A DNA stretch of 64,000 nucleotides from Tepidimonas charontis (GCF_007556685.1 NZ_VJON01000002.1:62001-126000), one strand, 5' to 3'. Numbered from the stretch's first letter, positions 38,418 to 47,387 are shown. Translations and numbers: made by a program. Notes: generated from the sequence alone by a model not told the origin.

Positions 38418-39884
38418 ATGGGGCAAAAACTCAAGATCGCTGGGTGGCTTGCCGTTGGCGCGCTGGCCGGTGCACTGACGACCCTTCAGTTGCAAGCCAC
38501 GGCGCGCGCCACGTTGGCGCCCTTGCCGTTGGAAGAGTTGCAGCAGCTCGCTGCCGTCTTCGGCATCATCAAGACGGACTACGTCGAGCCGGTCGACGAG
38601 AAAAAGCTCATCACCGACGCCATCTCGGGCATGGTGTCGTCGCTGGATCCGCACTCGCAGTACTTCGACAAGAAGAGCTTCAAGGAATTCCGCGAGGGCA
38701 CCTCGGGGCGTTTCGTGGGGGTCGGCATCGAAATCACGATGGAGGACGGTCTGGTCAAGGTCGTCTCGCCCATCGAGGACTCGCCCGCCTTTCGCGCCGG
38801 CCTGAAGGCGGGCGACCTCATCACCAAAATCGACGACACCCCGGTCAAGGGCTTGACCATCAACGACGCCGTCAAGCGCATGCGTGGCGAGCCCAACACC
38901 AAGGTCACCCTGACGGTCTTTCGTCGCGACGAAAACCGCACCTTCCCCGTCACCATCACGCGGCAGGAAATCAAAACCGTCAGCGTGCGCGCCAAGGTGG
39001 TCGAACCCGGCTACGCCTGGGTGCGCGTATCCCAGTTCCAAGAGCGCACGCTGGAGGACTTCGCGCGCAAGATCGAAGAAATCGTGCGCGCCGAGCCGCA
39101 ACTGAAGGGCTTGGTGCTGGACCTGCGCAACGACCCCGGCGGACTGCTCGACGCCGCCGTCGGCCTGTCGGCGGCCTTCCTGCCCGACGAGGCCGTGGTG
39201 GTCACCACCAACGGCCAACTGCCCGAGAGCAAAGCCACCTATCGCGCCACGCCGCGCGACTATCTGCGTCGCGCCGCCAGCGACCCGATTGCGCGCCTGA
39301 CCGTGCAGACCAACGGGCTGCTCAAGCGCATTCCGCTGGTGGTGCTGGTCAACGAAGGGTCGGCCTCGGCCAGCGAAATCGTCGCCGGTGCCCTACAAGA
39401 TCACCAGCGTGCCACCATCATGGGCAGCCAAACCTTTGGCAAGGGCTCGGTGCAGACGGTGCGCCCGCTGGGGCCGGATACCGCCATCAAGCTGACCACG
39501 GCGCGCTACTACACCCCCAGCGGCCGCTCGATCCAGGCCAAGGGTATCGTGCCCGATGTCTGGGTGGACGAAACCCCCGAAGGCAATTTGTTCGCCGCAC
39601 TGCGCACGCGCGAGGCCGACCTGGAAAAACACCTCGGCAACGGCAGCCGCGAGCCCACCGAAGCCGAGAAGGAAGCCGAACGCCAGCGCCAGCGCGAGCG
39701 CGAGCGCGAGGCCGCCCGTCAGCGGCTGGAAGAAGAGCAACGCAAAAACCCCAATGCGCGGCTGCTGCCCGAGTTCGGTTCCGAGAAAGACTGGCAGCTG
39801 CAGCAAGCGCTCAATCGGCTCAAGGGCCTGCCGGTGGTGGCCAGCAAAACCGCCAGCGAGCGCCCGGCCAAGAGCAACAACTGA
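38418..39884 (+). CDS. ctpA: S41 family carboxyl-terminal processing peptidase
   Basis: Periplasmic tail-specific serine protease; 488 residues. N-terminal signal/anchor (IAGWLAVGALAGALTTL), N-domain with SSLDPHSQYFDKKSF, PDZ domain at about 95-180 (GLVKVVSPIEDSPAFRAGLKAGDLI), and the protease domain with catalytic Ser in LVNEGSASASEIVAGALQDH and Lys in MGSQTFGKGSVQTV. The C-terminal ~90 residues are charged and coiled-coil-like (EAEKEAERQRQREREREAAR). AAGGA precedes the ATG. The gpmA-ctpA-moeB order is conserved in Burkholderiales. Confidence 0.95.
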   Translation: MGQKLKIAGWLAVGALAGALTTLQLQATARATLAPLPLEELQQLAAVFGIIKTDYVEPVDEKKLITDAISGMVSSLDPHSQYFDKKSFKEFREGTSGRFVGVGIEITMEDGLVKVVSPIEDSPAFRAGLKAGDLITKIDDTPVKGLTINDAVKRMRGEPNTKVTLTVFRRDENRTFPVTITRQEIKTVSVRAKVVEPGYAWVRVSQFQERTLEDFARKIEEIVRAEPQLKGLVLDLRNDPGGLLDAAVGLSAAFLPDEAVVVTTNGQLPESKATYRATPRDYLRRAASDPIARLTVQTNGLLKRIPLVVLVNEGSASASEIVAGALQDHQRATIMGSQTFGKGSVQTVRPLGPDTAIKLTTARYYTPSGRSIQAKGIVPDVWVDETPEGNLFAALRTREADLEKHLGNGSREPTEAEKEAERQRQREREREAARQRLEEEQRKNPNARLLPEFGSEKDWQLQQALNRLKGLPVVASKTASERPAKSNN

Positions 39885-39903
39885 AAGCGTTACCGCCTGC
39901 CCC

Positions 39904-40707
39904 ATGACCGACGAGCAGCTGCTGCGCTACTCGCGCCACATTCTGCTGGACGACATCGGCGTCGAGGGCCAGGAGCGACTGCTGGCGGCCCATGCCGTGG
40001 TGGTGGGGGCCGGCGGTCTGGGGTCGCCCGTGGCGCTGTACTTGGCCAGCGCCGGTGTGGGACGCATCACGCTGGTCGATCACGACGCCGTGGACGCCAC
40101 CAATCTGCAGCGGCAAATCGCGCACGATCTGGCACGCGTCGGCTTGCCCAAGGCGTTGTCGGCCCAGGTCGCCATGCGCGCCATCAATCCCGAAGTACGG
40201 GTCACGCCGGTGCTGCAACGGGCCGACGACGCCTTGCTGAATGCGCTGCTGCCCGGCGCCGACGTGGTCATCGACTGCACCGACAACTTCGCCACCCGCC
40301 ACGCCATCAACCGCGCCAGCGTCCGCCACCGCGTGCCGCTGGTGTCGGGGGCTGCCATCCGCTTCGACGGCCAACTATCGGTGTACGACCCGCGTCAGCC
40401 GCAGTCGCCCTGCTACGCGTGTCTGTTTCCGCCGGCCCACGCGCCGGAGGAAGTGCGCTGCGCCACCATGGGCGTGTTTGCGCCGCTGGTGGGCATCATC
40501 GGCACCATGCAGGCGGCCGAAGCCATCAAGCTCATCGTCGGTCTTGGCTCGCGGCTGGTGGGGCGGCTGCTGATGCTCGACGGGCGCGCCCTGGCCTTCA
40601 GTGAAGTGGCGTTTGCTCGCCAGTGCGACTGCCCGGTGTGCGGCGCGCGCTCAAGCGCGCCCGATGATGCTAGCGGTGGCCATCAACTCCTCCAGCAGGG
40701 CCAATGA
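39904..40707 (+). CDS. moeB: ThiF/MoeB/HesA-family adenylyltransferase
   Basis: E1-like enzyme that adenylates the C-terminus of a small sulfur-carrier protein (MoaD or ThiS); 267 residues. ATP site VVVGAGGLGSPVALYLASAGVGRITLVDHD, then NLQRQI, DCTDNFATRHAIN, zinc-binding CxxC pairs in PCYACLF and CDCPVCG, and RCATMGVFAPLVGIIG. No C-terminal rhodanese domain is fused. Whether it serves molybdopterin (MoeB) or thiamine (ThiF) is not settled by context. Its last 57 bp overlap the convergent BLUF gene. Confidence 0.88.
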   Translation: MTDEQLLRYSRHILLDDIGVEGQERLLAAHAVVVGAGGLGSPVALYLASAGVGRITLVDHDAVDATNLQRQIAHDLARVGLPKALSAQVAMRAINPEVRVTPVLQRADDALLNALLPGADVVIDCTDNFATRHAINRASVRHRVPLVSGAAIRFDGQLSVYDPRQPQSPCYACLFPPAHAPEEVRCATMGVFAPLVGIIGTMQAAEAIKLIVGLGSRLVGRLLMLDGRALAFSEVAFARQCDCPVCGARSSAPDDASGGHQLLQQGQ

Positions 40708-41076
40708 CACCTTGCCCGAGACGCTGTAGGGGTCGAACTCCGGGCGCTCGGAATATTTCAGCACGATCGAGGTGTTGAGCTTGCTCAGATTGACCTGCCC
40801 CATGGTCCAGCCGCCAAAGCGCCGCTCGCTGATTTCCTCGTAGAGTAGCAACTCGACGTCGGTGTGGCGCGGGTCTTCGATGATTTGCCGATACAGCCGG
40901 TTGACGGCACTGCGCCCGCCCTCGATGGCTTGCAGGTACACCCCGCCGCCATAACAGAGTATGCCGGTGATGCCGTTGTGCAGGTTGTGGTGGCGCGCCG
41001 AGGTCAGAATGTCCTCGATATCTTGCGCGGTGTTGCCCGCGCGCGCCCGGCTGACGTAGAGTAGACGCACCAGCAT
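40651..41076 (-). CDS. BLUF-domain blue-light photoreceptor
   Basis: Short 141-residue protein made of one BLUF (flavin) domain plus a C-terminal helical cap. The photocycle residues are present: Tyr7 in LLYVSRA, Asn31 in HNLHNGITGILCYG, Gln49 in YLQAIEGG, and Trp/Met in FGGWTMGQVNLSK. No output domain is fused, so it must signal through a partner. GGGGGG precedes the ATG at 41076; a GTG two codons earlier is less likely. It follows folE by 12 bp at the end of the six-gene minus-strand run and overlaps moeB tail to tail. Confidence 0.93.
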   Translation of the reverse strand: MLVRLLYVSRARAGNTAQDIEDILTSARHHNLHNGITGILCYGGGVYLQAIEGGRSAVNRLYRQIIEDPRHTDVELLLYEEISERRFGGWTMGQVNLSKLNTSIVLKYSERPEFDPYSVSGKVSLALLEELMATASIIGRA

Positions 41077-41088
41077 CGTCACCCCCCC

Positions 41089-41820
41089 TCACTGCCCCTG
41101 GCGTGGGATCAAGGACAAAAATTCGCGTCGCAGGTTGGCGTCTTTCAAAAACACCCCACGCATCACCGAATTGATCATGCGGCTGTCCATGTCTTTGACG
41201 CCGCGCCACGCCATGCAGTAGTGGGTGGCCTCCATCACGATCGCCAGCCCGTCGGGCTGGGTCCTTTCCTGGATCAAGTCGGCCAACTGCACCACCGCTT
41301 CCTCCTGGATTTGCGGACGACCCATCACCCACTCCGCCAAGCGCGCATACTTGCTCAAGCCGATGACGTTGGTGTGCTCGTTGGGCATGACGCCGATCCA
41401 GACTTTACCGATCACCGGGCACAGGTGGTGGCTGCAGGCGCTGCGCACCGTGATGGGACCGACGATCATCAGTTCATTGAGATGCTCGGCGTTGGGGAAT
41501 TCGGTGATCGTGGGCGCCGGGACGTAGCGGCCCGCGAACACCTCCTTCAGATACATCTTGGCCACCCGCCGCGCGGTATCTTCGGTGTTGTGGTCGTTGG
41601 CGGTGTCGATCACCATCGCATCCAGCACCGCCTGCATTTTCTCCGTGACCTCGTCGAGCAACTGCTCCAGCTCGCCCGGGCGGATGAATTCGGCGATGTT
41701 GTCGTTGGCGTGGAAGCGCTTGCGCGCCGCTTTGATCCGTTCGCGGATGCGCACGGACACGGGTACGCCCTCATCGGGCACAGAGTCAGCGGCCATAGCA
41801 GAGACGTCATGGGTTGGCAT
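41089..41820 (-). CDS. folE: GTP cyclohydrolase I
   Basis: Forms dihydroneopterin triphosphate from GTP, first step of folate synthesis; about 243 residues. Zinc and active-site motifs: SACSHHLCPVIGKVWIGVMPNE, VIGLSKYARLAEWVMGRPQIQEEAV and the second zinc Cys in ATHYCMAWRGVKD. The start could be 41820 (MPTHDVSAM) or 41826; neither has a clear Shine-Dalgarno. The nudB gene, which acts on the folE product, lies upstream in the same transcription direction. A BLUF photoreceptor follows 12 bp later. Confidence 0.95.
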   Translation of the reverse strand: MPTHDVSAMAADSVPDEGVPVSVRIRERIKAARKRFHANDNIAEFIRPGELEQLLDEVTEKMQAVLDAMVIDTANDHNTEDTARRVAKMYLKEVFAGRYVPAPTITEFPNAEHLNELMIVGPITVRSACSHHLCPVIGKVWIGVMPNEHTNVIGLSKYARLAEWVMGRPQIQEEAVVQLADLIQERTQPDGLAIVMEATHYCMAWRGVKDMDSRMINSVMRGVFLKDANLRREFLSLIPRQGQ

Positions 41821-41896
41821 CAGCATGGCCCATCGTACCATCGCCGTGTGAACACCCGCAAACGTTGCGGGCAAGGGGCCCGCGATGCGCGCCGGC

Positions 41897-43204
41897 TCAG
41901 TAGCGGTGCCCGGTCAAGAACAACACGGCGCGCATCACGGCAAACGCTGCCCAGTCACGCAGGCGCTCGTGCCAGGGCCGCTGCTGAAAGGCGTCGAGCG
42001 CCAGCGGTGTACCGGCTTCACGCAGCAGGTGATCCAGCCGCGCGCGCAACTGGCGCGCAAAGCGCCGGTCGGTGGTGACGATATTGGCTTCGCGTGCCAG
42101 CAACAGGCTGATCGGGTCCAAATTGGTGGAACCCACCGTGGCCCAGTTTTCGTCCACCACGGCCACCTTGGCGTGCAGCGAGCTGGGCGCATAGACGCGA
42201 ATTTCCACCCCGCGGCGCAACAGCCAGACATGCACCGCGCGCGGCGCGTGGTATTGCAAAAAGCGCTCGTATTTGCCTTGCACCAGCAGCCGCACACGCA
42301 CCCCGCGCGCGGCGGCCTGCGCCAGCGCCTGCCGCAGTCGCCGCCCCGGAATGAAATAGGCGTTGGCAATCACCACCTCGCGCCGGGCACGCGCGATGGC
42401 ACGTAAATAGGCGTGCTCGATATCGTGCCGATGACGCACGTTGTCGCGCCACAGCACTGCCGCGCGTGCTCCGACCACCACAGCCGTGTCCGCCGTCCCC
42501 TCCTCGGGACGGTGCGCACCACGCGCGCGCAGCCAGGCCCGCCACCAGCGCCGCAGCCCCGGATCGCGCCGCGCACGCGCCGCCTGCCACGCCTGCCACG
42601 CCGCGCCGAAGGCACGCGACTGCGCGCGCTGCACCGCCGTCAGCCGCCACCACAGCCGCTCCATCGTCGCCTGCATTTCGGCCAGCAGCGGGCCGCTGAC
42701 CTCCACTGCATAGTCCAGCCGCGGCGTCGCCAACCGCCCCAGCACCACGTCGTCGCAGTCATCGATGAGGTTGATACCCCCGCAGTACCCCACCACCCCG
42801 TCGACCACGCACAGTTTGCGGTGCAAGCGACGCCAGCGGCTGGGAATCAACAGGCCCAGCCGCCCCAGCGGCGCATAATGGCGCCACTGTACCCCGGCGG
42901 CGGCGAAGCGCACCTGCCACTCGGCAGGCACCTCGGGGGTGCCCACGGCATCCACCACCAAACGCACCTCTACACCGCGGCGCGCGGCGCGCTCCAGCGC
43001 CTCGGCCACACGCAGCGCCTGGTTGGCAAAGACGAAAATATACGTCTCCACATGGACGAAGTGGCACGCGCGGTCGATGGCCTGCACCATCGCGGCAAAC
43101 AGCGCCCGCCCGCCTTCGAGCAGGCGCAGTCGGTGCCCCGGGCGCAAAACACCCGCCCCAGCGTTCGCCGCCGCCGGCAGCGGCCAGTCGTCAGCCTCCC
43201 TCAT
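41897..43204 (-). CDS. clsB: Cardiolipin synthase B-type phospholipase D family protein
   Basis: PLD-superfamily enzyme of 435 residues making cardiolipin at the inner membrane. Two HKD motifs: HRKLCVVDGVVGYCGG and HAKVAVVDENWATVGSTNLDP. No N-terminal membrane helices are present, as in ClsB rather than ClsA, and a hydrophobic stretch sits at the extreme C-terminus (AAFAVMRAVLFLTGHRY). The ATG at 43204 overlaps the stop of the upstream nuclease by 4 bp (ATGA), favouring it over longer in-frame starts up to 43336. Confidence 0.92.
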   Translation of the reverse strand: MREADDWPLPAAANAGAGVLRPGHRLRLLEGGRALFAAMVQAIDRACHFVHVETYIFVFANQALRVAEALERAARRGVEVRLVVDAVGTPEVPAEWQVRFAAAGVQWRHYAPLGRLGLLIPSRWRRLHRKLCVVDGVVGYCGGINLIDDCDDVVLGRLATPRLDYAVEVSGPLLAEMQATMERLWWRLTAVQRAQSRAFGAAWQAWQAARARRDPGLRRWWRAWLRARGAHRPEEGTADTAVVVGARAAVLWRDNVRHRHDIEHAYLRAIARARREVVIANAYFIPGRRLRQALAQAAARGVRVRLLVQGKYERFLQYHAPRAVHVWLLRRGVEIRVYAPSSLHAKVAVVDENWATVGSTNLDPISLLLAREANIVTTDRRFARQLRARLDHLLREAGTPLALDAFQQRPWHERLRDWAAFAVMRAVLFLTGHRY

Positions 43205-43947
43205 GGCTGCCATGCCAGCTCCGCCACCAACGGCAGATGATCGGACCAGCGTGGCCAGTGCCCCCCGTGCGGCGCCCACAGGGCGCGCAGCGCCAGGCCG
43301 CGCACATAGACGCGGTCCAGCGGCAGCAACGGCCACCGTGCAGGATAGGTGGGTACGCGCGCGCGCGGCGCCGTGTGCAGCCCCAGCGCTGCCATCGGCT
43401 CGTGCAGGCGCTCACCCCAGTCGTTGAAGTCGCCCGCCACCACCAGCGCCGCTTCAGCCGGCACCGCCTGCGCGAGGTAGCGTGACAACGCCTGCACCTG
43501 GCGTTGCCGGCTGGCGTGAATCAGCCCGAGATGCAGCACGATCACGTGCAGCGTCGGCGGCGCCCCCGCTCCCGACGGCGCCAGTGTGACGTGCAGCAAA
43601 CCGCGCTGCTCGAAGCCGTGGTCCGAGACATCGTGCTGCGTCTGCGCCACGATCGGCCAGCGGCTCAACACGGCGTTGCCGTGCTCGCCGTCGCGCGTCA
43701 AGGCGTTGGCGTGGTAAGCCACCTCGAAGCCCGGCGGCGCCAGGGCCTGCGCCTGATCTCCAGCCGGCCACTGCTGAAAACGCCGCTGCAGCCGCCGGTG
43801 CCAGCCGCGCACCTCTTGCAGACACACCACATCGGCCTGTAAGGCGGCCACCGCGCGCGCCAGGTTGTGCAGCTCCAGCCGCTTCAGCGGCCCCAGCCCC
43901 TGCACCCCTTTGTGGATGTTGTAGGTCGCCACGCGCAGGGTCGTCAT
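43201..43947 (-). CDS. Endonuclease/exonuclease/phosphatase (EEP) family protein
   Basis: EEP-fold hydrolase of 248 residues. LRVATYNIHKGVQGLG (Asn metal ligand), VVCLQEVRGW (Glu metal ligand), VLHLGLIHASRQRQ, VVAGDFNDWGE and SDHLPLVAEL (terminal His) give the complete active-site set. The substrate (DNA, RNA or phosphoester) is unknown. Such genes are regularly paired with clsB in proteobacteria, and here both ends overlap neighbours by ATGA, so the genes are co-translated. No signal peptide. Confidence 0.9.
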   Translation of the reverse strand: MTTLRVATYNIHKGVQGLGPLKRLELHNLARAVAALQADVVCLQEVRGWHRRLQRRFQQWPAGDQAQALAPPGFEVAYHANALTRDGEHGNAVLSRWPIVAQTQHDVSDHGFEQRGLLHVTLAPSGAGAPPTLHVIVLHLGLIHASRQRQVQALSRYLAQAVPAEAALVVAGDFNDWGERLHEPMAALGLHTAPRARVPTYPARWPLLPLDRVYVRGLALRALWAPHGGHWPRWSDHLPLVAELAWQP

Positions 43948-44420
43948 CCGGTTCCCCCGTCACACCCCAAGCGCGGCAACCACGCGATCGCTTCGGCATT
44001 GGAAGGCGAAAAACAGCGCTGTACGGCCTCGCGCCACGGCAGCCACTGGTAAGCAATGTGCTCGCGCGGTGCCAGGCGCACCGGCGTGCCGGCTGGCACG
44101 CACAGGCCAAAGACGTGCTCGGTGTTGTGCGTCACGCCGGGCGCGTAGCGGTGGCGCCAGCGCGGGTAGATTTCATAGACATTCTCCAGCCCCCAGTCGG
44201 ACAAGACGCAGCCGCCGGCACGCGCGTCGATGCCGGTTTCCTCCGCCACCTCGCGCACCGCGGTGTGCTCCCACGACTCATCGGGGGTCTGCTTGGCGCC
44301 CGTGACCGACTGCCAAAAGCCAGGGGCGTCGGCGCGCTCCAGCAGCAGCACATCCAGCGCCGGAGTATGGATGACCACCAGCACCGATTGAGGCATCTTG
44401 TAGGGCGCTAGGACGCTCAT
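43944..44420 (-). CDS. nudB: Dihydroneopterin triphosphate diphosphatase (Nudix)
   Basis: Nudix hydrolase of 158 residues that removes pyrophosphate from dihydroneopterin triphosphate in folate synthesis. Opening MPQSVLVVIHTPALDVLLLERAD and FWQSVTGAKQ are characteristic of NudB. The Nudix box reads GAKQTPDESWEHTAVREVAEETGI in outline, with one extra residue between Gly and the first Glu, a spacing I recall from betaproteobacterial NudB. It overlaps both neighbours by 4 bp. folE further down the operon makes its substrate. Confidence 0.92.
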   Translation of the reverse strand: MSVLAPYKMPQSVLVVIHTPALDVLLLERADAPGFWQSVTGAKQTPDESWEHTAVREVAEETGIDARAGGCVLSDWGLENVYEIYPRWRHRYAPGVTHNTEHVFGLCVPAGTPVRLAPREHIAYQWLPWREAVQRCFSPSNAEAIAWLPRLGCDGGTG

Positions 44421-45697
44421 TGCAGCAGGCCCGAGCCGGGGGCACGCGAGTACGCCAGCCGTTGCACCATCTCCTCCAAATCGATGCGCGCCTTCACCGC
44501 CGAGCCGGGCACCGCCTCCGCCACCACATATTCGGGACGGGCGCAGTCCACCAGTTTCGGCGCACCCAACGGCTCGCCCATGCGGTTGACCACCACCGCC
44601 GCCACCGGCGTGGCCGCCTTCTGCCCCGGGCGCAGCACCAGCGCCAGCTCGCCCGCTTGCAAGCGCACGAAGGTACCCGGCGGGTACAGCCCGAGCAATT
44701 GCACCAACGCCAGCCCCACTGGGTCTTGGGCACCCAAGACATTGCGGGCAAGCACGGTGCGCGCGGCATCCTTCGCCGACCGCCCTGGACGGCTGGCGCG
44801 CGGGCTCATCGCCGCGGTGTAGCGGTCCAGCGCCTGCACGATGCTGGCCAGCCGCCAGCCGGTGGGCAAGGCCGAGAGCACGCTGGCCGGCGGCCGCGCG
44901 TGGTGCCAGCGCACCGCCTGCAACCAGGCTTCGTCGGTCACCCCGGCAGCGCGCAGCAACCGCTCGCTCTCGGCGGCGTGGGCATCGATTTGCGCCCGCT
45001 GCGCAGGCGACACCGGTTGCGTCTGCTGGGCCAGTGCATCCTGCAACTGCACCATCGCCACATTCATCGTGGCGCATGCCAGCACCAGCGGCCGCACTTC
45101 GCCCGCCGGCAGCGCCAGCAGCGGCGCTACGCGCTGCGCCAGTACGGCGCACTGCAGCGCATGCAGTACGCTGTACTCCGCTGGGCTGCTGCAGGCGCGG
45201 TAGGTCAATACCAGTGTGGCCGCTTCCTGCGCCACGCGCGCAGCCGCCCATTGCTGCAAATCGCGCCACAGCTGCTCCAGCCGCACCGCAGCGTCCGGCG
45301 GTGCCAGCGCCCGTTGCGCCAATGCCACCAGCAGCCGCCGCAACCGCGCCGCCACCTCGGCACACTGCTCGGGCATGCTGCCGCGCAACGGCTCGCCCGC
45401 ACCCGGCCCAGACTCGTCCAGCGTCACGTAGCGGTCCAGGTCTTTCAACGCAGCGCCACGGCGGTCGAGCTCGAGCAAGCCCGTCATCAACACCTTGACG
45501 GCCAGCTCCGACTCCTCGAACGGCACGAACACGCGCTTGCGCTGGCGCAGCAGCTCGAGCTGTTTTTCGTTCTCGATGCGCAACCCCTTGGCCAACAGTA
45601 CCTGCCCGTCTTCGTCCTGCAGCGTAAACGGCAGCGTCATGCCCACGCGCAGCTGGTGGGTCGGCAAAGCGACGGGGGGGCGGGTATCCGAAGACAT
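44417..45697 (-). CDS. Degenerate HD-GYP-like protein
   Basis: A 426-residue cytosolic protein whose N-terminal ~75 residues (LRVGMTLPFTLQDEDGQVLLAKGLRI) resemble the domain found before many HD-GYP c-di-GMP phosphodiesterases. The following core keeps the outline: YSVLHALQCAVLAQRVA, VRWHHARPP, DRYTAAMSPRASRPGRSAKDA. The HD metal pair is replaced (LACATMNVAM where LLHDIGK is expected) and the GYP motif is missing. It is therefore probably catalytically dead and may bind c-di-GMP or a partner. Its stop overlaps nudB by ATGA. TAGAAT lies 9 nt before the ATG. Confidence 0.7.
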   Translation of the reverse strand: MSSDTRPPVALPTHQLRVGMTLPFTLQDEDGQVLLAKGLRIENEKQLELLRQRKRVFVPFEESELAVKVLMTGLLELDRRGAALKDLDRYVTLDESGPGAGEPLRGSMPEQCAEVAARLRRLLVALAQRALAPPDAAVRLEQLWRDLQQWAAARVAQEAATLVLTYRACSSPAEYSVLHALQCAVLAQRVAPLLALPAGEVRPLVLACATMNVAMVQLQDALAQQTQPVSPAQRAQIDAHAAESERLLRAAGVTDEAWLQAVRWHHARPPASVLSALPTGWRLASIVQALDRYTAAMSPRASRPGRSAKDAARTVLARNVLGAQDPVGLALVQLLGLYPPGTFVRLQAGELALVLRPGQKAATPVAAVVVNRMGEPLGAPKLVDCARPEYVVAEAVPGSAVKARIDLEEMVQRLAYSRAPGSGLLQ

Positions 45698-45706
45698 CAG
45701 CCCGAG

Positions 45707-45712
45707 ATTCTA
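45707..45712 (-). promoter_or_regulatory. -10 element immediately before the HD-GYP-like gene
   Basis: TAGAAT (minus strand) ends 9 nt before the ATG at 45697 with no Shine-Dalgarno between, so a transcript from it would be nearly leaderless. The -35 is weak. Confidence 0.35.
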
Positions 45713-46795
45713 AGGATCGGGCGGCATCGATGTTTGGGATCCGCTGCACGTCTGCGCCTCTTCGTCCTGCGAGCGTGACGATGAAAGCGAATACCGTTTC
45801 AAACGAAGGAGGGGTCGGAGTGCGGCGCGCCGTCCGATCAGGTTCGACACCCAGGCTCACCACTGGCGCTGTACGATGCTGCCCACACCGGGCATCGCCG
45901 CACTCCAGCGCCGCCGCGCCGGGTCGCTGATCCGCCGCAGCCCTGCCCGTGCCGATGGGGGCAGCCGCTCATAGCACTGCTGTGCCCAAGTGGCTGTCGC
46001 CTGGAAAACGTCCTTGGTTGCCCCACTGCCTGTGTCACCCAACCCAATTGCTCGCCTGCGGCCAGCGTGGGCCGCACCTCAGGGGCATGCTTTCACGTCA
46101 AGCCACAGCCTGGCTGCGGCCATTCCGCATCGGACGTTCGTCGTGCAACCAACATGTGGCGAGGCCGGCTGCAGCGCGGCCAAGCGCTGCGCGATCTCGG
46201 TCTGGCCGTGCCGGCGCACCCCCTCGCGGGCGATCGCGCCACGCTGCCTCCTCAGCAGCGACGGGTGGCGCTCGCCGCCCCACCGAAGATCACCACCGGC
46301 AGCCATGATGGCAGGCTGCCGTTGGCGTCGGCAACGCGCACATGCGGCTGCACCTCTGCGGCCGACCGACCCGATTCTTCCTCGTCAGAGGCGCTACGGC
46401 CCCCTGGTCGCCAGCGCCGACGTGGCGGGCAGACCATGCGATAGACGATCGTCTGTGGCGATGAACGCCGGAACGCGGATTTCGCCGCGGATAATCAGTG
46501 CCAGCCACGACGATGCTCAAATTGAGCGGACGAACAGCCGACCACATCGCTGCCGTACGCCGAATCGTCGCTGGGCACGCGGACGGCCCGCCGAACGGGT
46601 CGTCGGCCGTACGGGTTGCCTAAAGATGGTTCCTTGGCTATGCTCGCGCAATGACGCCACTGACCCGACGGCACCCCGCCTTTGGTCGCCTGCTGCGCAC
46701 CTTCTGTTGCCGCTCGCAACGATGAACGGCAGCGCGAGCGCACACGCCCGCGAGCAAGAGATCGATCAACGGCCATAACGCCAGGCTCTTTCGGT
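45713..46795. other. 1.1-kb gene-poor region, possible gene remnants
   Basis: No open frame here has convincing protein character; long frames are Arg/Ala/Pro-rich shadows. On the minus strand the piece 45857-46042 (ATATWAQQCYERLPPSARAGLRR) and the neighbouring frame just upstream (RPTLAAGEQLGWVTQAV) look more protein-like and could be frameshifted remains of one gene, but I cannot name it. A perfect 12-bp palindrome AGACGATCGTCT lies at 46443-46454. Base composition drops toward the modification cassette that follows. Confidence 0.4.
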
Positions 46796-46823
46796 CTTAC
46801 ACATCTGCCAACTACGTTACAAT
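46796..46823 (+). promoter_or_regulatory. Sigma-70-like promoter of the modification cassette
   Basis: CTTACA (46796-46801), a 16-bp spacer and TACAAT (46818-46823) lie 37 bp before the methyltransferase ATG. This is a moderate match and the only candidate close to the gene. Confidence 0.45.
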
Positions 46824-46859
46824 GGCCCCAACCCAGCGCGATCGCGACCAAGGACGGCT

Positions 46860-47387
46860 ATGGAAAACGCACTGATTTCCGATGAATATCGGCAACAGCA
46901 ACAACTGCTTCACCAAAATCCAAACTACGGCGTTGCGTCGGTCGCCTTTGCTCCACTGGTCACCGAAATCATTAACACCTTATCGGTCAAATCATTACTC
47001 GACTATGGCGCGGGCAAGGGACGCTTGGCGCAGCATATCAATCCAAAACATCCAATCAGATATACCTTTTACGACCCCGCCATCCCAGAGTGGTCACATT
47101 TGCCCCCACCGGACGAGATGGTTGCATGCATTGACGTTTTAGAGCATATAGAACCCGATCGCCTGGATAGTGTCCTAAATCACTTGAAAAGCCTTGTACT
47201 GCGCGTTGGCTTTTTCACGATACATACTGGACCTGCGGCGAAAACATTACCCGACGGGCGCAATGCCCATTTGATACAAATGCCTCCCAGGTGGTGGCTA
47301 TCCCAACTGATGGAAAGATTCGAACTTCAACGTTTTCAACGCACGGACAGCGGCTTCTGGGTCATCGTCACGCCCCTGCTAAAGTAA
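46860..47387 (+). CDS. Class I SAM-dependent methyltransferase
   Basis: A 175-residue methyltransferase with the SAM motif SLLDYGAGKGRLAQHI, the acidic follow-up YTFYDPAIP, and CIDVLEHIEPDRLDSVL, a typical motif II. There is no signal peptide. Codon use is less GC-biased than in the housekeeping genes (many A/T third positions), suggesting acquisition. It is first in a three-gene unit with two glycosyltransferases just upstream of fliC, so methylation of a glycan on flagellin is the likely role; the substrate is not shown by sequence. Confidence 0.82.
   Translation: MENALISDEYRQQQQLLHQNPNYGVASVAFAPLVTEIINTLSVKSLLDYGAGKGRLAQHINPKHPIRYTFYDPAIPEWSHLPPPDEMVACIDVLEHIEPDRLDSVLNHLKSLVLRVGFFTIHTGPAAKTLPDGRNAHLIQMPPRWWLSQLMERFELQRFQRTDSGFWVIVTPLLK

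Noticed and set aside
45990-46778. 262-codon plus-strand frame in the gene-poor region
   Set aside because: Composition (Arg, Pro, Ser, Ala) is that of random GC-rich sequence, with no domain or ribosome-binding site.
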